Shown: in pieces, positions 7,601 through 15,606 of the stretch
How the letters are laid out: every line of letters starts with the position of its first letter
Numbering within the stretch: the first letter of the stretch is position 1
Assembly (NCBI RefSeq): GCF_004151105.1
Contig: NZ_PHRF01000119.1
Coordinates: 1-64,000, forward strand
Direction of reading: 5' to 3'
From: Streptomyces sp. L-9-10
GTDB taxonomy: Bacteria > Actinomycetota > Actinomycetes > Streptomycetales > Streptomycetaceae
DNA: 64,000 bases
The notes under the pieces: model-generated
What the model saw: the letters and a program-made list of their open reading frames with translations, nothing else
Databases searched by the model: none
Told to the model about the DNA's origin: nothing
Translations under genes and position numbers: made by a program

Positions 7601-8974
7601 CTAGAACCCGCCGCCCCCGCCGTCGAACCCGCCACCCCCGCCGAAGTCCCCTCCCCCGCCGAAGCCTCCGCCGCCGAAGTCGCCCGGGTCGAAGTCCGAA
7701 CCCGAGTAGTCTCCGCCGCCGAAGCCGGACGGGTCACCGCCGCCGAAGTCCGCGGCATAGGCGGGGGTCGCCATCATCGAGCCGAGCATCGTGCCGACCA
7801 GCAGCCCCGGCAGCAGCCCGCCGCCGAAGTAGCCGCCGGCCCACGGTCCGTACGCCGGTCCTGCCTCCCAGTAGGGGCGGCGGCCGTGCTCGGTCTCGAC
7901 CGTACGGGTCTGCGGGTCCGCACCGTCCGCCAGCCGGGCGGCGTCGGCCGCGCAGACCGGGACCGTACGCCGGACACCGGCGGGCGGCGCCCACTCCGCG
8001 TCCGTCACCGAAGGGCCGTGCCGCGGATCGAAGAAGCACGGCGAACGGCGCTCCGGAAGCGGGGCGCCCGTCCTGCGCGCAGCCAGCATGGCCAGCGCGA
8101 ACCGGCCGTCCTCCAGCGCCTCGGTCACCCCCCGCACGTCCTCGGGCCGTTCCGCCGCCCCCATCAGGGACTTGGCCTTCTCGTAGGAGTCCAGGGAACG
8201 TTCGTAGTCCGCGCGCATCGCGTCATCGGCGCCCGGCTCGCCGGGGTGGAAGTCGAGCCGGTCCAGCTCCTCGCCGAACGCGGTGATGTCCTCGTCCACG
8301 ACGACCCGCAGCTTCTCCAGCGCCTCGCGGGTGCGCTCGTCACGCTTGCGGCGGTTGACGCGCGCCACGGTGTACGCGCCCGCGCCGCCCAGCACGACGA
8401 CGGAGCCGAGCACGATCAGCCCGGTGGACGAGCTGCCCGCGCCGCCCGAGCCCGACCCGGTGTCCCAGGAGGCCGGGGCCTGGCCTCGGACCTGTGGCAG
8501 GGCCTGGTCCACGAAGTTGTTCAGCTCGGTCGCGGCGTCGACCGGGCCGCCCGCCTTGACCGCGTCCGTGAGATTGCCGACGGCCCGGCCGGGCATCACC
8601 GAGGCGTCGGCGCCGGCGTTGAATCCGTCGCCCAGACGGATGGCGTACAGCCCTGTCACGCCGGTCTCGGTCCGTACGTCCCGCAGCACGTCCGACGCCG
8701 GGAACTGGGCGTTCGCCGGCAGGACCGCCACGAAGAGCGGTTTGTCCGCGTCCTTGATCTTCTTCGCCAGGGCCCCGGCCTCGGACGCCGAGAGCTGCCC
8801 GGCGGCCCGCGGGTCCACATAGACCGGGCTCTTCTTGAGGGCCTCGCCCACGGCCTGAGGGCCGCTGGCGGCCGGGGCGTCGGTGGCCGCGCCCGCGCCC
8901 GGCGCCACCAGGAAGGCCGTGGCGAGGAAGGCGAGAAGCAGCCCGGACAGAAGGGAAATCAGCCTCGTCCTCAT
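7601..8974 (-). CDS. Membrane-anchored protein with Gly-rich C-terminal tail
   Basis: A 457-aa protein from ATG 8974. It has an N-terminal signal (MRTRLISLLSGLLLAFLATAFL, cleavage near GAGAA), an extracytoplasmic domain of about 150 residues with a TPM-like pattern (Asp-Pro-Arg-Ala, LSASEAGALAKKIKDADKPLFVAVLP), a Gly/Ser linker, one membrane helix (near 195-217), a charged helical cytoplasmic part, a Cys-containing segment (CFFDPRHGPSV then VPVC about 25 residues on), and a final 60 residues almost entirely Gly, Phe and Asp. I recall similar unnamed membrane proteins in Streptomyces; no function is known. The paired cysteines could be a metal or disulfide site. Its gene is head-to-tail after the LacI gene, with 101 bases between. 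Confidence 0.75.
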   Translation of the reverse strand: MRTRLISLLSGLLLAFLATAFLVAPGAGAATDAPAASGPQAVGEALKKSPVYVDPRAAGQLSASEAGALAKKIKDADKPLFVAVLPANAQFPASDVLRDVRTETGVTGLYAIRLGDGFNAGADASVMPGRAVGNLTDAVKAGGPVDAATELNNFVDQALPQVRGQAPASWDTGSGSGGAGSSSTGLIVLGSVVVLGGAGAYTVARVNRRKRDERTREALEKLRVVVDEDITAFGEELDRLDFHPGEPGADDAMRADYERSLDSYEKAKSLMGAAERPEDVRGVTEALEDGRFALAMLAARRTGAPLPERRSPCFFDPRHGPSVTDAEWAPPAGVRRTVPVCAADAARLADGADPQTRTVETEHGRRPYWEAGPAYGPWAGGYFGGGLLPGLLVGTMLGSMMATPAYAADFGGGDPSGFGGGDYSGSDFDPGDFGGGGFGGGGDFGGGGGFDGGGGGF

Positions 8975-9075
8975 ACATATTGACGCTACCCGAAGTACGG
9001 CCGAACCGGACGGGCGAGGAAATGACGGAACGGGAACGAGGTCCGACGGGAACGAGGGCTCAGGGGAGCGCGGGC

Positions 9076-10056
9076 CTACGGCGCCGACTCGCGGACGATG
9101 ATCTCGGTGGGCAGGACGACCGGCCCGCCGGGCACGGACGACGTCCCGGCGAGATGTCCGAGCAGCAGCCGCGCCGCCATCTCCCCCATCTGCTGGGTGG
9201 GCTGGCGGACGGTGGTCAGCGGTGGCTCCGTGTGCCGGGCCAGCGGAACGTTGTCGAAGCCGACCACCGCGACGTCGTCGGGGACCTTGCGCCCCGCCGC
9301 CCGCAGGGCCCGCAGCGCGCCGGCCGCGCTGATGTCGTTGTGCGCGAACACGGAGTCGAAACGGACCTTGTTGTTGAGGAGTCTCTCCACCGCGAGCCGT
9401 CCCGACAGCTCGGTGAAGTCCCCCACCATGACGAGTTCGGTGGGCAGGACCTCGACGAAGCCCCTGAGCCGGTCGCGTACGCACCCGAAGTGCGAGGGCC
9501 CGGTGATCACGAGCGGTCTGCGGCGCCCGCCGGCCAGCAGATGGCGGGCCGCGGAGGCGCCGCCCTCGTGGTTGGTCGTCTCCACGGACGGAAAGCCCAC
9601 GGGGCGGCTGCCCCGGTCGTCGATCAGCACGACGGGCAGCCCCTTGCGGTGCAGTCCGACGATGGTGTCGAGGGTGTTCTCCGGCTCCACGACGAGCAGT
9701 CCGTCGAAGGCGCGGGCGGAGACCTGGGTGACGAAGTGCTCCACCGAGTCGGGGCCGCGGTTGCAGGTGAAGAGCAGCAGGCCGTAGCCGGCCGCCTCGA
9801 CGGTGTCCACGACCCCCTGAAGGACCTCGCCCATCCAGGGCCAGCTGAGCGCGGGCACCAGCATGCCGATCGTATGGCTGCTGCCGCGGGCCAGTCCCAC
9901 GGCGCCCGAGCTGGGGACGTAGCCGAGCCGGGCGATCACGGCCCGGACACGGGCGGCCGTGCCCCGGTCGACTTCACCTTTGGTATTGATCACCCGCGAC
10001 ACGGTCGTCTTGCTGACGCCGGCCTCACGGGCCACATCGGCGATGGTGACACGCAT
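9076..10056 (-). CDS. LacI-family transcriptional regulator
   Basis: A 326-aa repressor from ATG 10056 (GGGAGG upstream). The N-terminal helix-turn-helix and hinge read TIADVAREAGVSKTTVSRVIN, classic LacI, followed by a periplasmic-binding-protein-like effector domain with the family pattern GMLVPALSWPWMGEVLQGV and VVGFDNVPLARHTEPPLTTV. It is divergent from the GH30 gene across a 301-bp gap, so the GH30 gene is its most likely target, and autoregulation is expected. The ligand is presumably a mono- or oligosaccharide but cannot be read from sequence. It could also control the PL8/GH64 pair 5 kb away, which has a LacI-type operator. Confidence 0.92.
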   Translation of the reverse strand: MRVTIADVAREAGVSKTTVSRVINTKGEVDRGTAARVRAVIARLGYVPSSGAVGLARGSSHTIGMLVPALSWPWMGEVLQGVVDTVEAAGYGLLLFTCNRGPDSVEHFVTQVSARAFDGLLVVEPENTLDTIVGLHRKGLPVVLIDDRGSRPVGFPSVETTNHEGGASAARHLLAGGRRRPLVITGPSHFGCVRDRLRGFVEVLPTELVMVGDFTELSGRLAVERLLNNKVRFDSVFAHNDISAAGALRALRAAGRKVPDDVAVVGFDNVPLARHTEPPLTTVRQPTQQMGEMAARLLLGHLAGTSSVPGGPVVLPTEIIVRESAP

Positions 10057-10101
10057 CGTGGCCTCCCCGAAGAGGTGGGGAACCGGACGCGGCCCCACAG
10101 G

Positions 10102-10130
10102 CCGGTACCGGTCCCGGAACCGGTACCGGT
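10102..10130. promoter_or_regulatory. Two palindromes between the LacI and GH30 genes
   Basis: CCGGTACCGG (10102-10111) and ACCGGTACCGGT (10119-10130) are perfect palindromes with centres 18 bases apart, just upstream of the LacI start. They could be operator sites. The surrounding gap 10057-10357 also has GTTAAC at 10143-10148 and a TTGACG -35-like hexamer at 10276-10281; I see no other feature there. Confidence 0.4.
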
Positions 10131-10357
10131 GCTCGGCGGTGAGTTAACCGGCGCGCAGGACCGCCGTCAACACTTCACACCGAGATTGGTCCGCACCTTT
10201 GTTACGTACCAGGCCGGCCGCAGGTCAGGGATGACGCGGGGACGTTGTGCGTTCAGTTTGTGAATACCCGGCCTCTTGACGGACGTTCGTAACGGCAGTT
10301 CACTCACGCCGCACGGCATCACCCCCCACAGCACTGCCGATGAAGGGCAGCAGACTT

Positions 10358-12247
10358 ATGTCGAGATCGACTGGCATCGGGCGGCGGCTGACGAGGACGC
10401 TCCTCGCGGGCGCCCTGGCCACCGCCGGACTCACCGGCCTCTCCGCCGGTACGGCGCAAGCCGCCGGCGAGCAGGTCAACATCTGGCTGACGACAACCGA
10501 CGACAGCGGAGGACGCCATGTCACCCGCGGTCTCCAGCAGCAGACCCCCGTCACCTTCCAGCCGGGCAACGGCGGCAGCGGTACGAACGTCAGCGTCGAC
10601 GAGGGCGCCCGCTATCAGACCTTCACAGGCGGCGGGGCGTCCTTCACGGACACCGCGGCCTGGCTGATGAAGGGCAGCGGCGCGCTCTCCCAGGCGACCC
10701 GTGACGACACGATGAAGAAGCTCTTCTCGCCCACCGAGGGCATCGGGCTCTCCTTCATCCGCAACCCCATGGGCGGCTCCGACCTCGCCCGCTTCGGCTA
10801 CACCTACAACGACATCCCGGCGGGCCAGACCGACCCGGGTCTCGCGCGGTTCTCCCTCGCGCACGATCTGGCCGATGTGCTGCCGCTGACCAAGCAGGCC
10901 AAGCAGCTCAACCCGGCGCTGACGACCATGGCCTCGCCGTGGACGGCGCCGGCCTGGATGAAGGACAACGGCCAGCTCAACGGCGGCTGGCTGAAGGCGG
11001 AGAACTACGGCACGTACGCGGACTACTTCGTCAAGTACCTCCAGGCCTACCGCGACCAGGGCATCCCGGTCGACTACGTCTCGGTGCAGAACGAGCCGAC
11101 CTGCTGCGCCGGTTACCCGTCGATGAGCTGGAACGCCTCGGGTCTCGCCTACTTCACCAAGAGCGAGCTGCTGCCCAAGCTCCAGAGCGCGGGTCTGTCC
11201 TCCAAGGTGCTGGCGCACGACTGGAACTGGGACACGTACGACGCGTACGCGGCGGAGACCGTGAACGACGCGGCCGTCCGCAACCACCCCAACTTCGGCG
11301 GTGTCGCCTGGCACGGCTACGGCGGCAACGTCCAGAAGCAGACGGACGTCCACAACCAGTATCCGCAGCTGAACGCCTTCCAGACCGAGCACTCCGGCGG
11401 TACCTGGATCGCCAATCAGCAGCGCGAGGACATGTCGAACATCATCGACTACACCCGCAACTGGGCGAAGTCGGTGACCAAGTGGTCGCTGGCGGTGGAC
11501 CAGAACCGCGGCCCGCACAACGGCGGCTGCGGCACCTGCGACGGGCTGATCACGGTCCACAACGGTGACGGCCGGCACGGCCAGGTCGACTACACCATCG
11601 AGTACTACACGATGGGTCATCTCACGAAGTTCGTGAGGCCGGGCGCGGAGCGCATCGCCTCCACCGCAAGCTCCACCGTGCCCAATGTGGCCTGGCGCAA
11701 CCCGGACGGCTCCAAGGCGCTGATCGCGTACAACGACGCGTCGGCCGCCCGTGAGCTGCGGGTCAACTGGGGCGGGCAGAACTTCAGTTACTCGCTGCCG
11801 GGCAAGACCTCGGCGACGTTCACCTGGTCCGGCACCCAGTCCGGCGGTGGCGGCACCGGCACCTCGGGCACCTTCACCGGGCTCGGCGGCAAGTGCCTGG
11901 ACGTGGCGGCCGGCGCGAGCGCCAACGGGACGGCCGTCCAGCTCTACGACTGCAACAGCTCGACGGCCCAGCGCTGGACGGTGGGCACGGACTCGACGAT
12001 CAGGTCACTCGGCAAGTGCCTGGACGTGACGTCGGCGTCGACGGCCAACGGCGCCAAGGTGCAGTTGTACGACTGCAACGGAAGCGGTGCCCAGCAGTGG
12101 ACGTACAACGCCGGGACCGGTGACATCGTCAACACCGCGGCGGACAAGTGCCTCGATGTGACGGACAACTCCCCGGCCAACGGCGCCCGCGCCCAGATCT
12201 GGACCTGCACCGGAGCCGCCAACCAGAAGTGGCGGCTCCAGAGCTAG
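10358..12247 (+). CDS. Secreted GH30 glycosidase with C-terminal ricin-type (CBM13) domain
   Basis: A 629-aa precursor from ATG 10358 (an in-frame ATG at 10340 would add six residues). A signal peptide with twin arginines (GRRLTRTLLAGALATAG) ends near AQAAGEQ. Residues about 40-490 match glycoside hydrolase family 30: QTFTGGGASFTDTAAW, SFIRNPMGGSD, SPWTAPAWMK, then the acid/base Glu246 in VSVQNEP and the nucleophile Glu344 in FQTEHSGGTW. Family members cut glucosyl, galactosyl or xylosyl linkages (for example glucosylceramidase, beta-1,6-glucanase). A Gly/Thr linker leads to a ricin-B domain (about 503-629) with three GKCLDV...QxW repeats for carbohydrate binding. The divergent LacI gene suggests sugar-dependent induction. 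The exact substrate is open. Confidence 0.92.
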   Translation: MSRSTGIGRRLTRTLLAGALATAGLTGLSAGTAQAAGEQVNIWLTTTDDSGGRHVTRGLQQQTPVTFQPGNGGSGTNVSVDEGARYQTFTGGGASFTDTAAWLMKGSGALSQATRDDTMKKLFSPTEGIGLSFIRNPMGGSDLARFGYTYNDIPAGQTDPGLARFSLAHDLADVLPLTKQAKQLNPALTTMASPWTAPAWMKDNGQLNGGWLKAENYGTYADYFVKYLQAYRDQGIPVDYVSVQNEPTCCAGYPSMSWNASGLAYFTKSELLPKLQSAGLSSKVLAHDWNWDTYDAYAAETVNDAAVRNHPNFGGVAWHGYGGNVQKQTDVHNQYPQLNAFQTEHSGGTWIANQQREDMSNIIDYTRNWAKSVTKWSLAVDQNRGPHNGGCGTCDGLITVHNGDGRHGQVDYTIEYYTMGHLTKFVRPGAERIASTASSTVPNVAWRNPDGSKALIAYNDASAARELRVNWGGQNFSYSLPGKTSATFTWSGTQSGGGGTGTSGTFTGLGGKCLDVAAGASANGTAVQLYDCNSSTAQRWTVGTDSTIRSLGKCLDVTSASTANGAKVQLYDCNGSGAQQWTYNAGTGDIVNTAADKCLDVTDNSPANGARAQIWTCTGAANQKWRLQS

Positions 12248-12252
12248 ACCAG

Positions 12253-12272
12253 CCGTCCGGGAGCCCGGACGG
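12253..12272. terminator. Hairpin terminator between GH30 and cimA
   Basis: CCGTCCGGG/CCCGGACGG, a 9-bp perfect stem with a 2-base spacer, sits six bases after the GH30 stop and 30 before the cimA stop, serving the convergent pair. Confidence 0.7.
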
Positions 12273-12301
12273 GCCGGGGGCGGACCGCGCGGAGCGGGTG
12301 A

Positions 12302-13918
12302 CTACTCCGCCGGTTCGACCCCGGCCCGCAGCAGTCCGTACGTGTACGCGTCCTCCAGCGCCTGCCAGGACGCCGCGATCACGTTCTCGCCGACCCCGAC
12401 CGTGGACCAGTCGCCGACCCCGTCGCCCGTGGTGATCAGCACACGGGTGGTGGACTCCGTACCGTGCCTGCCTTCCAGGATGCGGACCTTGTAGTCCACC
12501 AGCTCCAGCTTGGCGAGCTGCGGATAGATCCGCTCCAGACCGACCCGCATGGCCCGGTCCAGGGCGTTGACCGGGCCGTTTCCCTCGGCGGTGGCGACGA
12601 TCCGCTCGCCCTTGGCCCACAGCTTCACGGTGGCCTCGTTGGCGTGCGTACCGTCCGGCCGGTCCTCGACGATCGCGCGCCAGGACTCCGTACGGAAGTA
12701 GCTGCGGGGCCGGCCCTCGACCTCTTCGCGCAGCAGCAGTTCGAAGGACGCGTCGGCCGCCTCGTAGGTGTAGCCCTTGAGCTCGTGCTCCTTGACCCGG
12801 CGGACGACCCGGCCGACCAGATCGCGGTCATCGCCGAGGTCGATGCCCAGCTCCCGGCCCTTCAGCTCGACGGAGGCGCGGCCCGCCATGTCGGAGACGA
12901 GCATCCGCATGGTGTTGCCGACCCGCTCGGGGTCGATGTGCTGGTAGAGGTCGGGGTCGACCTTGATCGCGGAGGCGTGGAGTCCGCCTTTGTGCGCGAA
13001 GGCGGAGACGCCGACATACGGCTGGTGGGTGGAGGGCGCGAGGTTGACGATCTCCGCGATGGCGTGCGAGATCCGGGTCATCTCGGCGAGCGCGCCCTCG
13101 GGCAGGACGCGCTTGGCGTACTTCAGCTCCAGCGCGGCGACGACCGGGAACAGGTTGGCGTTGCCGACGCGCTCGCCGTAGCCGTTGGCCGTGCACTGGA
13201 CATGGGTGGCGCCGGCGTCGACGGCGGCGAGGGTGTTGGCGACGGCGCAGCCGGTGTCGTCCTGGGCGTGGATGCCGAGCCGGGCTCCGGTGTCGGCGAG
13301 CACGGTGGTGACGACGGCCTGGATCTGCGCGGGCAGCATGCCGCCGTTGGTGTCACAGAGGACGACGACATCGGCGCCCGCTTCGGCGGCGGCCCGTACG
13401 ACGGACTTGGCGTACTCGGGGTTGGCGCGGTAGCCGTCGAAGAAGTGCTCGCAGTCGACGAAGACGCGGCGGCCCTGTTCACGCAGGTAGGAGACGGTGT
13501 CGCGGACCATCTCGACGTTCTCGTCGAGGGTGGTGCGCAGCGCCAGCTCGACATGGCGGTCATGCGACTTGGCGACCAGGGTGACCACCGGGGCGCCGGA
13601 TTCGACCAGCGCCCTGACCTGTGGGTCCTCCGCCGCTCTGGCTCCCGGCCTTCGGGTGGAGCCGAAGGCGACGAGCTGGGCGTTCTTGAAGTCGATCTCC
13701 TGCTGGGCGCGGGCGAAGAACTCGGTGTCGCGCGGGTTGGCGCCGGGCCAGCCGCCCTCGATGAAGCCCACGCCGAAGTCGTCCAGGTACCGGGCGATGG
13801 CCAGCTTGTCGGCGACGGTCAGGTTGATGCCCTCACGCTGGGCGCCGTCGCGCAGCGTCGTGTCGAAGACATGAAAGCTGTCGTTGTGCACCGTGGGCCC
13901 AGTGGACTCAGTGGTCAT
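12302..13918 (-). CDS. cimA: Citramalate synthase (2-isopropylmalate synthase-like)
   Basis: A 538-aa protein from ATG 13918, preceded by AGGAG. It is a DRE-TIM metallolyase: FHVFDTTLRDGAQREGINLT (catalytic Arg and metal Asp), the GFIEGGWPGANPRD loop that marks the CimA clade rather than LeuA, the HAQDDTGCAVANTLAAVDAGATHVQ metal His motif, and a C-terminal LeuA-type allosteric domain (from about 400). CimA condenses pyruvate with acetyl-CoA to citramalate, a threonine-independent route to 2-oxobutyrate for isoleucine. The assignment is by the clade motifs; older annotations call this gene leuA2. It lies downstream of ilvE but has its own long leader containing a terminator hairpin, so it is likely attenuated. 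Confidence 0.88.
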   Translation of the reverse strand: MTTESTGPTVHNDSFHVFDTTLRDGAQREGINLTVADKLAIARYLDDFGVGFIEGGWPGANPRDTEFFARAQQEIDFKNAQLVAFGSTRRPGARAAEDPQVRALVESGAPVVTLVAKSHDRHVELALRTTLDENVEMVRDTVSYLREQGRRVFVDCEHFFDGYRANPEYAKSVVRAAAEAGADVVVLCDTNGGMLPAQIQAVVTTVLADTGARLGIHAQDDTGCAVANTLAAVDAGATHVQCTANGYGERVGNANLFPVVAALELKYAKRVLPEGALAEMTRISHAIAEIVNLAPSTHQPYVGVSAFAHKGGLHASAIKVDPDLYQHIDPERVGNTMRMLVSDMAGRASVELKGRELGIDLGDDRDLVGRVVRRVKEHELKGYTYEAADASFELLLREEVEGRPRSYFRTESWRAIVEDRPDGTHANEATVKLWAKGERIVATAEGNGPVNALDRAMRVGLERIYPQLAKLELVDYKVRILEGRHGTESTTRVLITTGDGVGDWSTVGVGENVIAASWQALEDAYTYGLLRAGVEPAE

Positions 13919-14007
13919 GGTGTGTAGCTCCTGTCGAGTGGAAGGACTGGCTCCACTTGCCCCCATCATCGCTCGCGCCTCTCTCCGGCGATGATGGGGC
14001 CGGAAAA

Positions 14008-14036
14008 CGAAAAAACCTCTCGCGGGTGCGAGAGGT
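14008..14036 (-). terminator. Terminator-like hairpin in the cimA leader (attenuator candidate)
   Basis: On the minus strand a 9-bp stem (ACCTCTCGC/GCGAGAGGT, 14015-14036) is followed by a run of six U. It lies about 90 bases before the cimA start and over 250 bases after the ilvE stop, so it can only interrupt transcription entering cimA. U-runs of this quality are rare in this G+C-rich window. No short reading frame rich in Ile/Val/Leu codons was found upstream, so the sensing mechanism is unclear. The rest of the 372-bp gap (13919-14290) holds no gene I can support. Confidence 0.65.
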
Positions 14037-14238
14037 CTGCGCGCGGGTCTGGGGCACGGTGGCCGCGCCGTACATGGTGGTACGAGGCGATCACTGCGGA
14101 CCGGCGCGCCTGCTGCCAATAATCGTGGCGAACGAGAGCACGGGACGATTTTCGCATGTCTGGCGCGCGGGGGAAGGCCCGTCTCACGATGCGGTCAGGA
14201 CGGATGAGCGGTGCGTGACGACAGCGCGTCATGGGACA

Positions 14239-14271
14239 GCCGCCGAGACCCGCGCCCGGGGCCTCGGCGGC
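14239..14271 (-). terminator. Probable ilvE terminator
   Basis: GCCGCCGAG/CTCGGCGGC arms (14239-14247, 14263-14271) form a 9-bp stem with a 15-base G+C-rich loop, 20 bases after the ilvE stop. No U-run. Confidence 0.5.
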
Positions 14272-14290
14272 CGTTCTCGGGGCAGGGCCG

Positions 14291-15379
14291 TCAGCCCAGC
14301 TCGTGCATCCAGCCGTGGGTATCGGCCGCCCGGCCCGTCTGGATGTCCAGCAGGGCCTCGCGCAGCCTCAGCGTGACCTCGCCGGGCTCGCCGCCCGACT
14401 GGGTCCACTCGCCGCCCGTGGACTTGACCACACCGACCGGGGTGATCACCGCGGCCGTACCGCAGGCGAAGACCTCGGTGAGGGTCCCGTTCTCGGTGTC
14501 GCGGCGCCAGTCCTCCTTGGAGATCCGGCCCTCCTCGGAGCTGTAGCCGAGGTCGGCCGCCAGTCGCAGCAGCGAGTCACGGGTGACGCCCGCCAGCAGG
14601 GAGCCGGTCAGCTCGGGGGTGACGATGCGGTCGCCGTACACGAAGTACAGGTTCATCCCGCCCAGTTCCTCGACCCAGCGGTGCTCCACCGCGTCCAGGT
14701 AGACCACCTGCTCGCAGCCCTTCTGCGCGGCCTCGGCCTGGGCGAGCAGGGACGCCGCGTAGTTGCCGCCGGTCTTGGCGAAGCCGATGCCGCCGGGCAC
14801 CGCGCGGACGTAGTTCTCCGAGAGCCAGACCGAGACCGGCTTCACCCCGCCGGGGAAGTACGCGCCGGCCGGCGAGGCGATGACCAGGAACAGATACTCG
14901 TTCGCCGGCCGCACCCCGAGCCCGACCTCGGTGGCGATCATGAACGGGCGCAGATAGAGGGAGGCCTCCCCGCCGTGCGCGGGCACCCATCCCTTGTCCT
15001 GCTGGACCAGCGCGTCGCACGCGGCGATGAAGGTCTCGACGGGCAGCTCCGGCATGGCGAGCCGGCGGGCCGAGACCCGGAAGCGCTCGGCGTTGGCCTC
15101 GGGCCGGAAGGTGGCGACCGAGCCGTCGGGGCGGCGGTAGGCCTTGAGCCCCTCGAAGATCTCCTGCGCGTAGTGCAGGGTCATGTTCGCCGGGTCGAGT
15201 GAGAGGGGCCCGTACGGGACGAGCTGCGCGTCGTGCCAGCCGCGTCCCTCCGTCCACCGGATCGTCACCATGTTGTCGGTGAAGTGGCGGCCGAACCCCG
15301 GGTTGGCCAGGATCGCCTCGCGCTCAGCGTCGGACAGCGGGTTCGAGGAGGGCTTGAGTTCGATCGTGGGCGTGGTCAT
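14291..15379 (-). CDS. ilvE: Branched-chain amino acid aminotransferase
   Basis: A 362-aa fold-type IV PLP enzyme from ATG 15379 (AAGGAC upstream), the usual length of actinobacterial IlvE. It catalyses the last step of Ile, Val and Leu synthesis, moving an amino group from glutamate to the 2-oxo acids, and the reverse in catabolism. Family landmarks include LHYAQEIFEGLKAYR, YLRPFMIATE, the PLP Lys in GGIGFAKTGGNYAASL, EELGGMNLYFVY and CGTAAVITPVG. It sits between leuB and cimA, all on the minus strand, but is flanked by hairpin terminators on both sides and is probably its own transcription unit. Nothing is unusual in its sequence. Confidence 0.96.
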   Translation of the reverse strand: MTTPTIELKPSSNPLSDAEREAILANPGFGRHFTDNMVTIRWTEGRGWHDAQLVPYGPLSLDPANMTLHYAQEIFEGLKAYRRPDGSVATFRPEANAERFRVSARRLAMPELPVETFIAACDALVQQDKGWVPAHGGEASLYLRPFMIATEVGLGVRPANEYLFLVIASPAGAYFPGGVKPVSVWLSENYVRAVPGGIGFAKTGGNYAASLLAQAEAAQKGCEQVVYLDAVEHRWVEELGGMNLYFVYGDRIVTPELTGSLLAGVTRDSLLRLAADLGYSSEEGRISKEDWRRDTENGTLTEVFACGTAAVITPVGVVKSTGGEWTQSGGEPGEVTLRLREALLDIQTGRAADTHGWMHELG

Positions 15380-15559
15380 GAATACTCGTCCTTCACCGGT
15401 TGATGTGACGGACCGCGTTCACGTCGCTACGACTACTAGGACGTCCGAGCATTCCCGCGTGCCGCGGCCCACGCCGATTATCGCGCGGGTCGGGACGGAT
15501 GCATGAAACGGGGTGAAAGCGGCCCTTGGATGATGGTGGCACCCGGAGGCCGCAAAAGA

Positions 15560-15592
15560 ACAGCCGCCGGGCTCCGAAGACCCGGCGGCTGT
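15560..15592 (-). terminator. leuB terminator
   Basis: ACAGCCGCCGGG/CCCGGCGGCTGT, a 12-bp perfect stem with a 9-base loop, 15 bases after the leuB stop; an A-rich stretch to the left gives a short U-run on the minus strand. Confidence 0.85.
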
Positions 15593-15606
15593 GAGGAGTC
15601 GACGGG

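Noticed and set aside
13966..14232. An 88-codon frame on the minus strand through the cimA leader
   Set aside because: It contains the terminator hairpin and its U-run, has irregular codon use and no ribosome site; leader RNA explains the region better.
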